Notes: generated by a model from the letters alone, not told the origin. Positions 27,875 through 38,383 are shown, numbered from the stretch's first letter. The stretch is 64,000 bases of DNA from Rhizobium sp. 007 (GCF_015353075.1 NZ_CP064187.1:1674001-1738000), one strand, 5' to 3'. Made by a program: numbers and translations.

Positions 27875-28510
27875 CTACGCAAGCAGCAGCCGCGCGGCAA
27901 AGCCGAGAACGACGGTGCCGAAGGCAATGATCAGGCCCCCGGAAATGTGGCGGATCAGCAGCGTGAGATCGCTTGAAATCCTGTCGCGGGCGAGATTCAC
28001 CGCCGCGCTCAGCGCCGTCCACCACACCATGGCCCCGAAGAACACGCCGATGACGATCGATGCCACCTCGGTGACGGTTTTGCCATCGACCAAACCAAGG
28101 CCAGCAAAGAGGCCCCCGAAGGACAGAAGCGCGCCGGGGTTGGAAATCGCCAGCAGAAATGTCGAGGCGATCGTGCGCAAGAGATCGCGCGCACCGACCT
28201 GCAAGGCACCGGCGGGCGGCGTCATCAGGTCTCGGATGCCGAGAAAGATCAGAAGTGCACCGCCGGCCGCCGCAATCGGCAGCGAATAGTCATCGACGAT
28301 ATCCGAAACCATCGCGAGACCGGCGGCCGCGACCAGCGCGTAACACGCATCGCCAAGCGCTGCCCCAATGCCGATGGCTGCACCCGATCCGAAACCACGA
28401 TGAAGGCTGCGGTTGATGCAGAGCGTCGCGATCGGCCCCGGCGGCGCTGTGACGATGAGGCCGAGGAGCGCGCCTTTGGCAAAGAGCAGTAGCAGCGTTT
28501 CGATGATCAT
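27875..28510 (-). CDS. LysE-family amino acid / metabolite exporter
   Basis: 211 residues with six hydrophobic helices. The N-terminal GLIVTAPPGPIATLCINRSL is the LysE/RhtB signature (PPGP motif in helix 1), and AISNPGALLSFGGLFAGLG is the second conserved block. Such inner-membrane proteins export amino acids or similar compounds; the substrate is not assignable. Start at 28510 (MIIETLLLL) follows a weak ribosome binding site. Its 3' end converges on the flagellar-like gene. Confidence 0.88.
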   Translation of the reverse strand: MIIETLLLLFAKGALLGLIVTAPPGPIATLCINRSLHRGFGSGAAIGIGAALGDACYALVAAAGLAMVSDIVDDYSLPIAAAGGALLIFLGIRDLMTPPAGALQVGARDLLRTIASTFLLAISNPGALLSFGGLFAGLGLVDGKTVTEVASIVIGVFFGAMVWWTALSAAVNLARDRISSDLTLLIRHISGGLIIAFGTVVLGFAARLLLA

Positions 28511-28555
28511 AAGGTAGAAACTGTTTCGCTGCTGAAAGGGACAAATCAAAATAAC

Positions 28556-28579
28556 AAAGCCGCCATCGCTGGCGGCTTT
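28556..28579 (-). terminator. Rho-independent terminator of the suf operon
   Basis: A perfect 9-bp stem (AAAGCCGCC / GGCGGCTTT, loop of six) lies 20 bases after the sufA stop. On the minus strand the stem is followed by TGTTATTTTG, a T-rich tail. Confidence 0.8.
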
Positions 28580-28599
28580 CGGTTGCGGTCTCGAAGAAT

Positions 28600-28995
28600 T
28601 CAGTGCGCGGCAGGCACCACCGCGTCGCCGCGCGCGGCAAGCGCCGCGAGATCGGCAGGCTTGAGCTCGACGGATTCGCCGCAGCCGCAGGCCGATGTCT
28701 GGTTCGGGTTCGTGAAGGTGAAGCCCGAGCGCAGCGTCGTGGTCTCGAAGTCCATTTCCGTGCCGAGCAGATAGAGGACCGCAGAGGGCTCCACCCAGAC
28801 CTTGGCGCCGTCGCGCTCGATCAGGTCGTCCTTGGCATTGGGTTCGCTCACCAGCTCGATGGTATATTCCATCCCGGCGCAACCGCCTTTCTTGATGCCG
28901 ACGCGGATGCCCTTGGCGTCCGGCCCGGAATTTTCAACGATTGCCTTCACGCGCGCCGCGGCGGTGCCGGTCATGCTCATCACTGCAAAGCCCAT
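28600..28995 (-). CDS. sufA: A-type Fe-S carrier SufA/IscA
   Basis: 131 residues. Carries and delivers Fe-S clusters made on SufBCD. The three conserved cysteines are Cys39 in KKGGCAGMEY and Cys103 and Cys105 in SACGCGESV. ATG at 28995 has AAGGAGAATG before it; longer in-frame starts exist but lack this. It is the last suf gene but is set 315 bp from sufT, unlike the short gaps elsewhere in the operon; that gap holds an antitoxin relic and an 18-bp palindrome. The palindrome may mean that sufA also has its own promoter. Confidence 0.93.
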   Translation of the reverse strand: MGFAVMSMTGTAAARVKAIVENSGPDAKGIRVGIKKGGCAGMEYTIELVSEPNAKDDLIERDGAKVWVEPSAVLYLLGTEMDFETTTLRSGFTFTNPNQTSACGCGESVELKPADLAALAARGDAVVPAAH

Positions 28996-29049
28996 CGGCT
29001 CATTCTCCTTCCACACCGGGGTCAAGATCCGGCGCTTCATCTTTTCAAT

Positions 29050-29067
29050 TTAGGCAGTTATGCCTAA
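29050..29067. promoter_or_regulatory. 18-bp perfect palindrome upstream of sufA
   Basis: TTAGGCA-GTTA-TGCCTAA has perfect 7-bp arms and lies 55 bp upstream of the sufA start. It could be an operator for sufA. Equally it could be the autoregulatory operator of the toxin-antitoxin system whose decayed antitoxin lies just to its right on the plus strand. Confidence 0.55.
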
Positions 29068-29128
29068 TGCTTCAATCCCTTAATCAAACGCGAAATTCAT
29101 CTTACGCCTTTTCATTGATGTATGTCCT

Positions 29129-29307
29129 CTCATCGCCAGGCGTCTGGGCGTTCTGGCAAGTGCTAAAAACATGAGCCAGCCGGCGCGCGCGAGGTTGGAA
29201 TGAGCCGCTCCGCGCTTTACAAGGCGCTGAGCGGCCATCATCAAAGAAATGAAAGCTCTCGGGATCGGCCTTGCTCCCTTCATGCCAATGAAAAGTCGGC
29301 CGCCTGA
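29129..29307 (+). pseudogene. Decayed antitoxin gene (HigA-like addiction-module antidote)
   Basis: Plus-strand frames read together give RRLGVLASAKNMSQPARA in one frame, REVGMSRSALYKALSG in the next, and IIKEMKALGIGLAPFMP in the first frame again. That is the helix-turn-helix core of the COG3636-type 'putative addiction module antidote' family (pattern ARAKGMSxxAREAGxSRxxLYKALSGxGNPxFxTxxKVxKALGxxL). A segment corresponding to GNPxF is missing and two frame changes are needed. No toxin is left upstream. It is antisense to, and inside, the suf operon. Confidence 0.6.
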
Positions 29308-29310
29308 CCC

Positions 29311-29691
29311 TCAATACCAGCCGACGGCCACCTGCGCCTCTTCCGACATGCGGTCCGGCGTCCACGGCGGATCGAAGGTCATTGCGACCTCGACGCCGGA
29401 TACGCCTTCGACGGCGCCGACGGCATTCTCGACCCAACCCGGCATTTCGCCGGCAACCGGGCAGCCTGGCGCCGTCAGCGTCATGACGATCTTCACCATG
29501 CGGTCGTCTTCGATGTCGATCTTGTAGATCAGACCGAGTTCAAAGATGTCGGCGGGAATTTCCGGATCGTAGACGGTTTTCAGCGCCCCGATGACGTCGT
29601 CGCTGAGGCGCGCCAGTTCATCGGCAGGAATGCTCGAATGCACGATGCCCTCGCGCACGTCGGTCTTCTGTTCGCTCTCGTCCAGGCTCAT
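29311..29691 (-). CDS. sufT: SUF system assembly protein SufT (MIP18/PaaD-like, DUF59)
   Basis: 126 residues. The DUF59 core covers about 28-120: ALKTVYDPEIPADIFELGLI, VKIVMTLTAPGCPVAGEMPG with the conserved Cys, and VAMTFDPPWTPDRMSEEA. Members help Fe-S cluster maturation. It follows sufS by 11 bp in the same direction. The frame extends upstream, but ATG 29691 gives MSLDESEQK, with GAGGAGTG just before it. Confidence 0.92.
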   Translation of the reverse strand: MSLDESEQKTDVREGIVHSSIPADELARLSDDVIGALKTVYDPEIPADIFELGLIYKIDIEDDRMVKIVMTLTAPGCPVAGEMPGWVENAVGAVEGVSGVEVAMTFDPPWTPDRMSEEAQVAVGWY

Positions 29692-29702
29692 ACGGACACT
29701 CC

Positions 29703-30944
29703 TCAAGCAAAGAACTTGCGCGCATATTCCAGCGCGTCGGCCAAGGCATCGACCTCGGCACGTGTATTGTACATGCCGAAGGATGCACGGCATGTGGCGG
29801 TGACGCCGAAGCGTTTCAAGAGCGGCATGGCGCAATGCGTGCCGGCACGCACCGCAACGCCCTGCCGGTCGATGACCATCGAAACGTCGTGAGCGTGAAG
29901 ACCGGCGAGTTCGAACGCAAAAATGCTGCCTTTACCGGGTGCCGTTCCGAAGACGCGCAGCGAATTGATCGACCGCAGCCGCTCGCCAGCATAGGCCGTC
30001 AGTTCGGCTTCATGACGCGAAATCGCCTCGCGCCCGACCTTCTCCATATAGTCCAGCGCATAACCGAGGCCGATCGCCTGAACGATCGGCGGCGTCCCGG
30101 CTTCGAAGCGATGCGGCGGGTCGTTGTAGGTGACCGCATCCTCGGTCACCTCAAAGATCATCTCGCCGCCACCCTGGAATGGACGCATCTCGCGAAGCCG
30201 GTCCTTCTTGCCGTAGAGCACGCCGATTCCCGAGGGACCGTAGAGCTTGTGGCCGGTCATGACGTACCAGTCGCAGTCGATATCCTGAACATCGACAGGC
30301 AGGTGCACGGCACCCTGCGAACCGTCGATCAAGACCGGAATGCCGCGCTCATGAGCAATACGGCAGACTTCCTTGACCGGAACGATCGTGCCGAGCGCAT
30401 TCGACATATGCGTGATCGCGACAAGCTTGGTGCGCTCCGTCAGGCTCTTCTCGAAGTGCTCGATATGAAAGGCACCTTCGTCGTCCACCGGCACCCAGAC
30501 CAGCTTGGCGCCCTGCCGTTCGCGGATGAAATGCCAAGGGACGATGTTGGAGTGGTGCTCCATGATCGAGACGACGATCTCGTCGCCCTCGCCGATCTTC
30601 GGCATGCCCCAGCCATGCGCGACCGTATTGATCGCCTCCGTCGAGGATTTCGTGAAGACAATGTCGTCGACCGACGGCGCATTCAGGAAACGGCGCACTT
30701 TTTCGCGCGCGCCTTCGTAGGCTTCGGTTGCGGCATTGGAGAGGAAATGCAGGCCACGGTGCACATTCGCATATTCGGTCGAATAGGTCCGCGAGATGGC
30801 GTCGATGACGGCCTGCGGCTTCTGTGCGGACGCGCCGTTGTCGAGATAGACCAGTGGCTTACCATAGACCTCCCGCGCAAGGATCGGAAAATCCTTGCGG
30901 ATGGCTTCGACGTCGTAGGTGGCTGCCGGTACTATCTTGTCCAT
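29703..30944 (-). CDS. sufS: Cysteine desulfurase SufS (group II)
   Basis: 413 residues, class V aminotransferase fold. Releases sulfur from cysteine as a persulfide for cluster assembly on SufBCD. PLP-binding Lys is in VMTGHKLYGPSG; the catalytic Cys371 lies in RAGTHCAMP, the RxGxHC group II pattern. Also typical are FLSNAATEAYEGAREKVRRF and SIMEHHSNIVPWH. Start at 30944 (MDKIVPAAT) follows GGAAAAGCGCC. No separate SufE is seen in the window. It is the second cysteine desulfurase of the operon; the first gene of the operon belongs to group I. Confidence 0.95.
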   Translation of the reverse strand: MDKIVPAATYDVEAIRKDFPILAREVYGKPLVYLDNGASAQKPQAVIDAISRTYSTEYANVHRGLHFLSNAATEAYEGAREKVRRFLNAPSVDDIVFTKSSTEAINTVAHGWGMPKIGEGDEIVVSIMEHHSNIVPWHFIRERQGAKLVWVPVDDEGAFHIEHFEKSLTERTKLVAITHMSNALGTIVPVKEVCRIAHERGIPVLIDGSQGAVHLPVDVQDIDCDWYVMTGHKLYGPSGIGVLYGKKDRLREMRPFQGGGEMIFEVTEDAVTYNDPPHRFEAGTPPIVQAIGLGYALDYMEKVGREAISRHEAELTAYAGERLRSINSLRVFGTAPGKGSIFAFELAGLHAHDVSMVIDRQGVAVRAGTHCAMPLLKRFGVTATCRASFGMYNTRAEVDALADALEYARKFFA

Positions 30945-30957
30945 GGCGCTTTTCCGA

Positions 30958-32232
30958 TCAGGCGTGCTTTTCGAGCCAGGCCGAGATGACGCCTTCCAGC
31001 GCCTCGACCAGGGCTTCGTCTTCAAGTTCTTCGACGATCTCCGCAACGAAGGCATTGACGAGCATCGCGCGGGCCTTGTTCTCCGGAACGCCGCGCGCCA
31101 TCATATAGAAGAGATGATTGTCATCGATGTCGGTAACGGTCGCACCGTGGCCGCACTGGACGTCGTCGGCGAAGATCTCAAGCTCCGGCTTTGTCGAAAA
31201 GTCGGCATCGTCCGACATCAGCAGCGTGTTGCAGGACATCTTCGCATCGGTCTTCTGCGCGTCAGGCGCAACCCGGATCATGCCCTGGAAGACCCCCTTG
31301 GCGCGGTCGAAGACGACGTTGCGGATGATCTCCGTAGAACCGGTGTGCGGAACGTTGTGGCCAAGCACCATCGTCACGTCGGTATGCGTATCGCCGCCGA
31401 GCAGGTTGATGCCCCGGAGCGTCAGGTCCGCACCCTCGCCCGTCACCTTGATATGCATTTCCTGGCGCACCAGCTTGCCGCCAGCGTTGATGACAAAGAG
31501 CTTCAGCTTGGCGTTGGCGCCGAGATCGATACGGATCTGGCCGAGATGCGTATCCTCGCGGCCCTGCTGCTGCAGGATGATCCAGATAAGTTCCGTGCCC
31601 TCGCCGATCGTGACGTCACTGACATGGGACACGAATGCCGCATCCCCGGTCACCGACAGGTGACGCTCGATCACGGTTGCCTTGACGTTTTCGCCGAAGG
31701 ACACCGGCAGGCGGGTATGGATCTGGCCGCCGGCGTGAACGACGTCGATCTCCAGCGGCTTATCGAACTCAGTCTTTGCAGGGATATCGACGACATAGCC
31801 GTCGCGCACGAAGCTGCCATTGATGCGGCCGACGGCGTCATCGGCGCCGAGCGCACCGAGCGCGGCGGCAGCCGAGCCGTCGATCAGGCGCTGCGCGTAG
31901 CTGGAAATTTCGAGGTCGCCCGCCCTTACGCTAGGGTCCGCATGGCCCTGCACGATCGAAAGAACCGAAGAACCTTCGATCAACGGCTCGATCTCTTTCG
32001 ACGCGGCGTCCCCGGCAGTGGCCGGCACCTCACGCAGCAGGTTCTTGAGGTCGGTATAGTGCCAGGCCTCGATCCTCCGTGTCGGCAGGCCGCCCTTCTT
32101 CAGGTCGTCGAGCAGCCGGTCGCGGGTCGCCGTCACGGCGCCGTCGCCCGGCAGATCGCCGAATTGATTGTTGAAAGCCTCAACGAGCGCCGCTTCCGCG
32201 GCAGTCAGGCGGCTCGTCGTCTGCATGTTCAT
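30958..32232 (-). CDS. sufD: Fe-S assembly scaffold protein SufD
   Basis: 424 residues. Forms the SufBC2D scaffold with SufB and SufC; needed for iron acquisition. The C-terminal SufBD beta-helix core is recognisable from GTELIWIILQQQGREDTHLG through KPELEIFADDVQCGHGATVTD with the conserved Cys-Gly-His, and a C-terminal helix FVAEIVEELEDEALVEALEG. The N-terminal 110 residues are variable as is usual. It sits 13 bp before sufS and 23 bp after sufC. Confidence 0.94.
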   Translation of the reverse strand: MNMQTTSRLTAAEAALVEAFNNQFGDLPGDGAVTATRDRLLDDLKKGGLPTRRIEAWHYTDLKNLLREVPATAGDAASKEIEPLIEGSSVLSIVQGHADPSVRAGDLEISSYAQRLIDGSAAAALGALGADDAVGRINGSFVRDGYVVDIPAKTEFDKPLEIDVVHAGGQIHTRLPVSFGENVKATVIERHLSVTGDAAFVSHVSDVTIGEGTELIWIILQQQGREDTHLGQIRIDLGANAKLKLFVINAGGKLVRQEMHIKVTGEGADLTLRGINLLGGDTHTDVTMVLGHNVPHTGSTEIIRNVVFDRAKGVFQGMIRVAPDAQKTDAKMSCNTLLMSDDADFSTKPELEIFADDVQCGHGATVTDIDDNHLFYMMARGVPENKARAMLVNAFVAEIVEELEDEALVEALEGVISAWLEKHA

Positions 32233-32255
32233 GAGACCCGTCCTTTCCGCCTGAA

Positions 32256-33011
32256 TCAGGCTGCCGCTCCGATGATGTCGGCGTATCCGTTGGCTTCGAG
32301 CTCATAGGCCAGCGTCTTGTCGCCGGACTTGATCACCTGGCCCTTGTAGAGGACGTGAACGGTATCTGGAACGATGTAATCGAGCAGGCGCTGGTAATGG
32401 GTGATGACGACCACCGCACGGTCCGGCGAGCGCAGTGCGTTGACGCCATCGGCAACGATCTTCAGCGCGTCGATGTCGAGGCCGGAATCGGTCTCGTCGA
32501 GCACGCAAAGCTGCGGCTGAAGCAGCGCCATCTGCAGGATCTCGGCGCGCTTCTTCTCGCCGCCGGAGAAGCCGACGTTCAGCGGACGCTTCAGCATCTC
32601 GGTATTGATCTGCAGCTTGCCGGCCGCGTCCTTGACGAGGCGCATGAAATCTGGCGTCTTCAGCTCTTCTTCGCCGCGCGCCTTGCGCTGCTCGTTCATC
32701 GCGACCTTCAAGAACTGCATGGTGGCGACACCCGGGATCTCAACCGGATACTGGAAGGCGAGGAAAATTCCCTTGGCGGCGCGCTCGGCAGCGTCGAGCT
32801 CGAGGATGCTCTCGCCGTTGTAAAGAATATCGCCTTCGGTCACTTCATAATCTTCGCGACCCGCGAGAATATAGGAGAGCGTCGACTTGCCAGAGCCGTT
32901 CGGCCCCATGATGGCAGCGACTTCGCCGGCCTTCACCGTAAGGTCCAAGCCGCGGATGATTTCGGTGCCGTCTTCGGCGATGCGGGCGTGCAGGTTTCTG
33001 ATTTCGAGCAT
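32256..33011 (-). CDS. sufC: Fe-S assembly ATPase SufC
   Basis: 251 residues, ABC-type ATPase without membrane domain. Walker A GPNGSGKST, signature GFSGGEKKRAEI, Walker B LCVLDETDSGLDID and switch His in VVITHYQRLLDY are all intact. ATP-driven conformational changes of SufC open the SufBD scaffold for cluster assembly. The 72-bp gap to sufB upstream is the largest between core suf genes apart from those flanking them. Confidence 0.96.
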   Translation of the reverse strand: MLEIRNLHARIAEDGTEIIRGLDLTVKAGEVAAIMGPNGSGKSTLSYILAGREDYEVTEGDILYNGESILELDAAERAAKGIFLAFQYPVEIPGVATMQFLKVAMNEQRKARGEEELKTPDFMRLVKDAAGKLQINTEMLKRPLNVGFSGGEKKRAEILQMALLQPQLCVLDETDSGLDIDALKIVADGVNALRSPDRAVVVITHYQRLLDYIVPDTVHVLYKGQVIKSGDKTLAYELEANGYADIIGAAA

Positions 33012-33083
33012 GGTTATGTCCCATAAAAAGCAATCGTAGAAAGGCGCGCCGCGCGCGCCATCGCGTAGTCGTTTCGGTTGGCG

Positions 33084-34553
<1,470 letters not shown>

Positions 34554-34694
34554 GTCGTTCTCCAATCTCGCCGGGGAAAGGTCCGGCAGCTTGTCTTGGG
34601 GAAATTTTCCTTACCCCGTATGTAGGTGGCCAAAAGGCGCTTTTCAGCCCGATTGGCAAGCGGAAATTTGTGTTTCCGCAATTTAATGAGGCCG

Positions 34695-35861
34695 TCAGGC
34701 GGCCTCTCCGGCCGGCCTGCACCGCCCGGCTATCTTCGCAAAGGCGGCGACCGCCCTGTCGATTTCCTCTTCCGTCGTCGCAAAACCGAGCGAGATGCGC
34801 AGCGCGCCCATTTTCGGGTCGCCGCCCATGGCCACAAGAACATGGCTTTCGCCGACCTTGCCGGACGAGCAGGCGGAGCCCGCCGAAAGCGCAACGCCTT
34901 CGAGATCGAAGGCGATCTGGCCGGTCTCGGCCTTGAGGCCCGGAAGCGTGAAGAAGCTCGTATTCGATACCCGCGGCCCGTCCGCGCCATAAATCAGTAA
35001 ACCGGGCGCTGCGCGCCGCATTCCGGCCTCAAGACGGTCGCGAAGCCTTTCAAATCTGCTATTGCGCTCGTCGAATTCGGCAAGTGCCGCGGCTGCGGAG
35101 GCACCGAAGCCAATGATGGCGGCGGAATTTTCAGTCCCCGAACGGTGACCTTTTTCCTGGCCACCACCGCGGATCAGCGGCCTCGGCATCAGAACTTCAC
35201 CGCGCGAAACAAGCGCGCCGGCGCCTTTCGGCCCGCCGAGCTTGTGTGAGGACACGATCAAAAAATCGGCACCGAGCTCGTTGATGTCGAGCTTCAGGCG
35301 TCCTGCTGCCTGCACCGCATCCACTACGAGAAGTCCGCCATACGTCTGTACGATCTTGGCGGCTTCGCGGACCGGCTGGACGATACCCGTCTCGTTGTTG
35401 ACGAGCATGATCGCCACCATCGGCAAGCCCGGGGCCTTGTCGTGGCCCGCAAGCAATCTCTCCAGCGCTGCCAGATCCACGACACCTGCGGACGTAACTG
35501 GAATCTCGGTCGTCTTCTCAGCAGGAAAGCGCCCGCCTTCTCGCACGGCCGGATGCTCGACCGCCGAATAGTAGAGATGGTCGATCGCAAGCGGCGTGCG
35601 CCCCATGCGGAAATCCGGCGTCAGCACCATATTGGCCGCTTCCGTCGCGCCGCTGGTAAAAATCACATTTGCCGGTTCAGCCGCGGTCAGCGCCGCAATC
35701 TGGCGGCGCGCACCCTCGATCGCAGCGCGTACGGCGCGGCCTTCGCCGTGAACAGAGTTCGGATTTCCAAACAGAGCAAGCGCGCTTAGAACCGCCTCGC
35801 GCGCTGCGGGATGCAGCGGCGATGTCGCGTTCCAATCAAGATAAAGGCGGGGCGGCGCCAT
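34695..35861 (-). CDS. Cysteine desulfurase, NifS/IscS type (SufS2)
   Basis: 388 residues, group I cysteine desulfurase, first gene of the suf operon; rhizobia often carry this extra desulfurase here and call it sufS2 or nifS-like. The start (MAPPRLYLDWNATSPLHPAA) is the conserved N-terminus. PLP Lys is in VSSHKLGGPKGAG, His in NNETGIVQPV context, and catalytic Cys331 in SAGSACSSGKV. The frame runs on upstream without stop for almost 300 codons, but ATG 35861 is the family start and lies next to an evident promoter region. Confidence 0.92.
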   Translation of the reverse strand: MAPPRLYLDWNATSPLHPAAREAVLSALALFGNPNSVHGEGRAVRAAIEGARRQIAALTAAEPANVIFTSGATEAANMVLTPDFRMGRTPLAIDHLYYSAVEHPAVREGGRFPAEKTTEIPVTSAGVVDLAALERLLAGHDKAPGLPMVAIMLVNNETGIVQPVREAAKIVQTYGGLLVVDAVQAAGRLKLDINELGADFLIVSSHKLGGPKGAGALVSRGEVLMPRPLIRGGGQEKGHRSGTENSAAIIGFGASAAAALAEFDERNSRFERLRDRLEAGMRRAAPGLLIYGADGPRVSNTSFFTLPGLKAETGQIAFDLEGVALSAGSACSSGKVGESHVLVAMGGDPKMGALRISLGFATTEEEIDRAVAAFAKIAGRCRPAGEAA

Positions 35862-35980
35862 GCTCTTTTGTCCTGCGCTTGATCCTGCTAGGCTGCCACG
35901 GTTCATTTTCCTTGAAATTTCCGCCGGGCTTGCCTTATGACACGTCCACGATGCGTGGATCGCATGCAAGTTTCGAATTG

Positions 35981-36035
35981 TTCTAAACTGCGTTTTAGAA
36001 AAGCTGACAACGTTCGTCAAGTCTAAGCAGCAGGA
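35981..36035 (-). promoter_or_regulatory. suf operon promoter with overlapping iron-type operators
   Basis: On the minus strand TTGACG (36020-36015) and TAAAAC (about 17 bp on) can serve as -35 and -10. The -35 overlaps TGACGAACGTTGTCA (36019-36005), which fits the TGA-N9-TCA pattern of iron-rhodo-box/RirA-type sites. The -10 overlaps a second inverted repeat, TTCTAAA-N6-TTTAGAA (35981-36000). A third hairpin, TCCACG-ATG-CGTGGA (35945-35959), lies in the leader. Iron control of rhizobial suf operons through RirA is established; the exact sites here are inference. Confidence 0.6.
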
Positions 36036-36062
36036 ACGCGAAAATAAAAACCCGGAGTACCG

Positions 36063-36740
36063 ATGCCCGAAGTCATTTTCAACGGCCCAGCCGGCCGTCT
36101 TGAAGGCCGCTACCAGCCCTCCAAGGAAAAAAGCGCGCCGATCGCCCTTATCCTGCACCCGCACCCGCAGTTCGGCGGCACGATGAACAACCAGATCGTC
36201 TACCAGCTCTTCTACATGTTCCAGAAGCGCGGGTTCACGACATTGCGCTTCAACTTCCGCGGAATCGGCCGCAGCCAGGGCGAATTCGACCACGGCGCCG
36301 GCGAGCTTTCGGATGCCGCTTCCGCGCTCGATTGGGTGCAGAGCCTGCATCCCGATTCGAAGACCTGTTGGGTCGCTGGCTATTCCTTCGGCGCCTGGAT
36401 CGGCATGCAGCTGCTGATGCGCCGCCCGGAAATCGAAGGCTTCATGTCGATTGCGCCGCAACCGAACACCTACGACTTCTCGTTCCTGGCGCCCTGCCCG
36501 TCTTCCGGCCTGATCATCAACGGCGACGCCGACAAGGTCGCGCCGGAAAAGGATGTCAACGGTCTGGTCGAAAAGCTGAAGACGCAGAAGGGCATCCTCA
36601 TCACTCACCGTACCGTGCCGAATGCCAATCACTTCTTCAACGGCCAGGTCGAAACACTGATGGCGGAATGCGAGGACTATCTCGACCGCCGCCTGAACGG
36701 CGAACTGGTGCCGGAACCGGCAGCGAAGCGTATTCGCTGA
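36063..36740 (+). CDS. Alpha/beta hydrolase (COG2945-type)
   Basis: 225 residues. Serine hydrolase fold with oxyanion region LILHPHPQFGGTMNN, a FNFRGIGRSQGEFDHGAGE block and nucleophile elbow AGYSFGAWIG; the acid is in INGDADKVAP and the catalytic His in PNANHFFNGQ. Small alpha/beta hydrolases of this type are widespread and their substrates mostly unknown. It is divergent from the suf operon, so the operator region at 35981-36019 may also influence it. Confidence 0.85.
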   Translation: MPEVIFNGPAGRLEGRYQPSKEKSAPIALILHPHPQFGGTMNNQIVYQLFYMFQKRGFTTLRFNFRGIGRSQGEFDHGAGELSDAASALDWVQSLHPDSKTCWVAGYSFGAWIGMQLLMRRPEIEGFMSIAPQPNTYDFSFLAPCPSSGLIINGDADKVAPEKDVNGLVEKLKTQKGILITHRTVPNANHFFNGQVETLMAECEDYLDRRLNGELVPEPAAKRIR

Positions 36741-36743
36741 CAA

Positions 36744-37268
36744 TCAAATGTCGGTGGCGCCGAGCTCGAATGTCGGCGCCACAAAGCCGTCGATCAGCCG
36801 CGGCGCGACCGGCCGCATTCCGATCTTCTTCAGTACATGCTGCGAGGCGAAGTTTTCCGGATGCGTGAAAGCGATGAAACGCGTAGCGAAGCCCTTGTCG
36901 AAGAACCACATCGCAAGCGCACTGGCCACTTCCGTCGCATAGCCCTTTCCCCATTCTTCCTCGCAAAGCGCGTAACCGAGTTCGAATTCGTTCTCGTCGC
37001 GGTCATGCATCGAAATGCCAGCGCGGCCGATGAAGCGGCCGTCATCTCTGCTCAGGAGCTTGTACTTTGTCGTACCGTCCTGCGCATTCTCTTTGAACCA
37101 GCTGGCAAGCCGCTCCTCGCACTTCTCGATGCTCCAAGGCGCGCCGCCGGACATATAACGCGTTGTGCCGATCGTCGAATGCAGCGTGCGGACGAGTCCC
37201 GCATCGCTTGCGTCCCACATCACCAGCCGCAGCCGCGACGTTTCGAGAATAAGCGTTCCCACCATCAT
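36744..37268 (-). CDS. GNAT-family acetyltransferase (RimJ/RimL-like)
   Basis: 174 residues, full Acetyltransf_3 domain. Begins with [16 protein letters not shown], and the acetyl-CoA site is in [19 protein letters not shown], followed by [17 protein letters not shown]. These enzymes acetylate N-termini of ribosomal proteins or other amines. Its ATG overlaps the stop of anmK by four bases, so the two are translationally coupled. Confidence 0.85.
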   Translation of the reverse strand: MMVGTLILETSRLRLVMWDASDAGLVRTLHSTIGTTRYMSGGAPWSIEKCEERLASWFKENAQDGTTKYKLLSRDDGRFIGRAGISMHDRDENEFELGYALCEEEWGKGYATEVASALAMWFFDKGFATRFIAFTHPENFASQHVLKKIGMRPVAPRLIDGFVAPTFELGATDI

Positions 37269-38383
37269 GGCCTCGCAAGAATGCCGCCGCTGACTGGTTC
37301 CCTGACGCCGGTCGTGCCCGGAAAAGTCAGCGGCAGTCCCTCCAGCGACCGGACTGCTAGATAGGCCCAGGCTTCAGCTTCCATGGCATCGCCGTTGAAG
37401 CCCGCAACCTCGGCGGAGATCACGTCGGCATTCTGGCGGGCAGCGAGATCAGCAAGATCGCGCATGATCGTGCGGTTCAGCCGTCCGCCGCCGCAGACAA
37501 TGTAGAGCGTCGGCATCACCGGAAGGTGACCGGCCGATTTGATGATCGAGGCGGCAGCCACATAGGCGAGCGTCCTCGCACCGTCCGCGAGCTCGGCGTC
37601 CGCTCCGCTCGGCGGTAGAAAGTCATTGCGATCGAGCGAACGGCGTTTCCCCGCAGTAAAGAACGGGCTTTCCAGATACAGCTCGGCCAGTTCGGCGACG
37701 ATCTTGCCTTCCGAAGCAATCATACCGCCCTGGTCGAACGGAACTCCGGCATTTGTCTCGACCCATTGGTCGATCAAGGTATTTCCCGGCCCGCTGTCAT
37801 AGGCGACGATCGAGCCGTCGGCGCCGATATAGGTGAGGTTCGAGATGCCGCCGATATTGACGAAGCAGACCGGCAGCTTTGCGTCTCGAAGAGTCCCAGA
37901 AAGCGCCGCATGATAGGCCGGCACGAGCGGCGCACCCTGCCCGCCATGCACCATGTCGTTCGCCCGCATGTCGTAGACGATCGGGATGCCGGTCTCGCTC
38001 GCAAGCAACGGCCCGTCGCCAAGCTGGACGGTCAGCGCCTCCTCCGGCCGGTGCAGCACGGTCTGGCCGTGGAATCCGACGACATCGATCGAGCTTCGAT
38101 CCAGACCGCAACGATCGAGAAACTCCGTAACGGCAGATGCATGACGCAGCGTGAGCTCTCGCTCGATTGTTGCAAGTTCGCCGGGGCGTTCCTTGCGCCT
38201 GAGTATGGATTTTGCGCCTTCAAGCGAAAGCTTCAGCCTGTCGCGAAAGGCCGGATCGTAAGGCACACCCAGAAACGGCCCGCGTTCCACGCTGGCTTCA
38301 CCGTCCGTACGAACCAGGGCGACATCGATCCCGTCCATCGACGTTCCGCTCATCAGGCCGATTGCGGTTCTTATTTTACCCAT
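37265..38383 (-). CDS. anmK: Anhydro-N-acetylmuramic acid kinase
   Basis: 372 residues. Opens and phosphorylates 1,6-anhydro-MurNAc during peptidoglycan recycling. N-terminal ATPase loop [16 protein letters not shown], then [29 protein letters not shown] and [12 protein letters not shown] are the family signatures; the C-terminal [10 protein letters not shown] is the second nucleotide-binding element. It is divergent from tyrS across a 110-bp gap. In several bacteria anmK and tyrS are also adjacent. Confidence 0.95.
   Translation of the reverse strand: MGKIRTAIGLMSGTSMDGIDVALVRTDGEASVERGPFLGVPYDPAFRDRLKLSLEGAKSILRRKERPGELATIERELTLRHASAVTEFLDRCGLDRSSIDVVGFHGQTVLHRPEEALTVQLGDGPLLASETGIPIVYDMRANDMVHGGQGAPLVPAYHAALSGTLRDAKLPVCFVNIGGISNLTYIGADGSIVAYDSGPGNTLIDQWVETNAGVPFDQGGMIASEGKIVAELAELYLESPFFTAGKRRSLDRNDFLPPSGADAELADGARTLAYVAAASIIKSAGHLPVMPTLYIVCGGGRLNRTIMRDLADLAARQNADVISAEVAGFNGDAMEAEAWAYLAVRSLEGLPLTFPGTTGVREPVSGGILARP

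Noticed and set aside
29835..32307. Long plus-strand open frames across sufS and sufD
   Set aside because: Shadows of clearly identified suf genes, with no ribosome binding sites or domain signatures.
35862..36743. The open extension of the first cysteine desulfurase gene reaching to 36743
   Set aside because: It would cross the suf promoter region and run antisense through the alpha/beta hydrolase; the family N-terminus begins at 35861.
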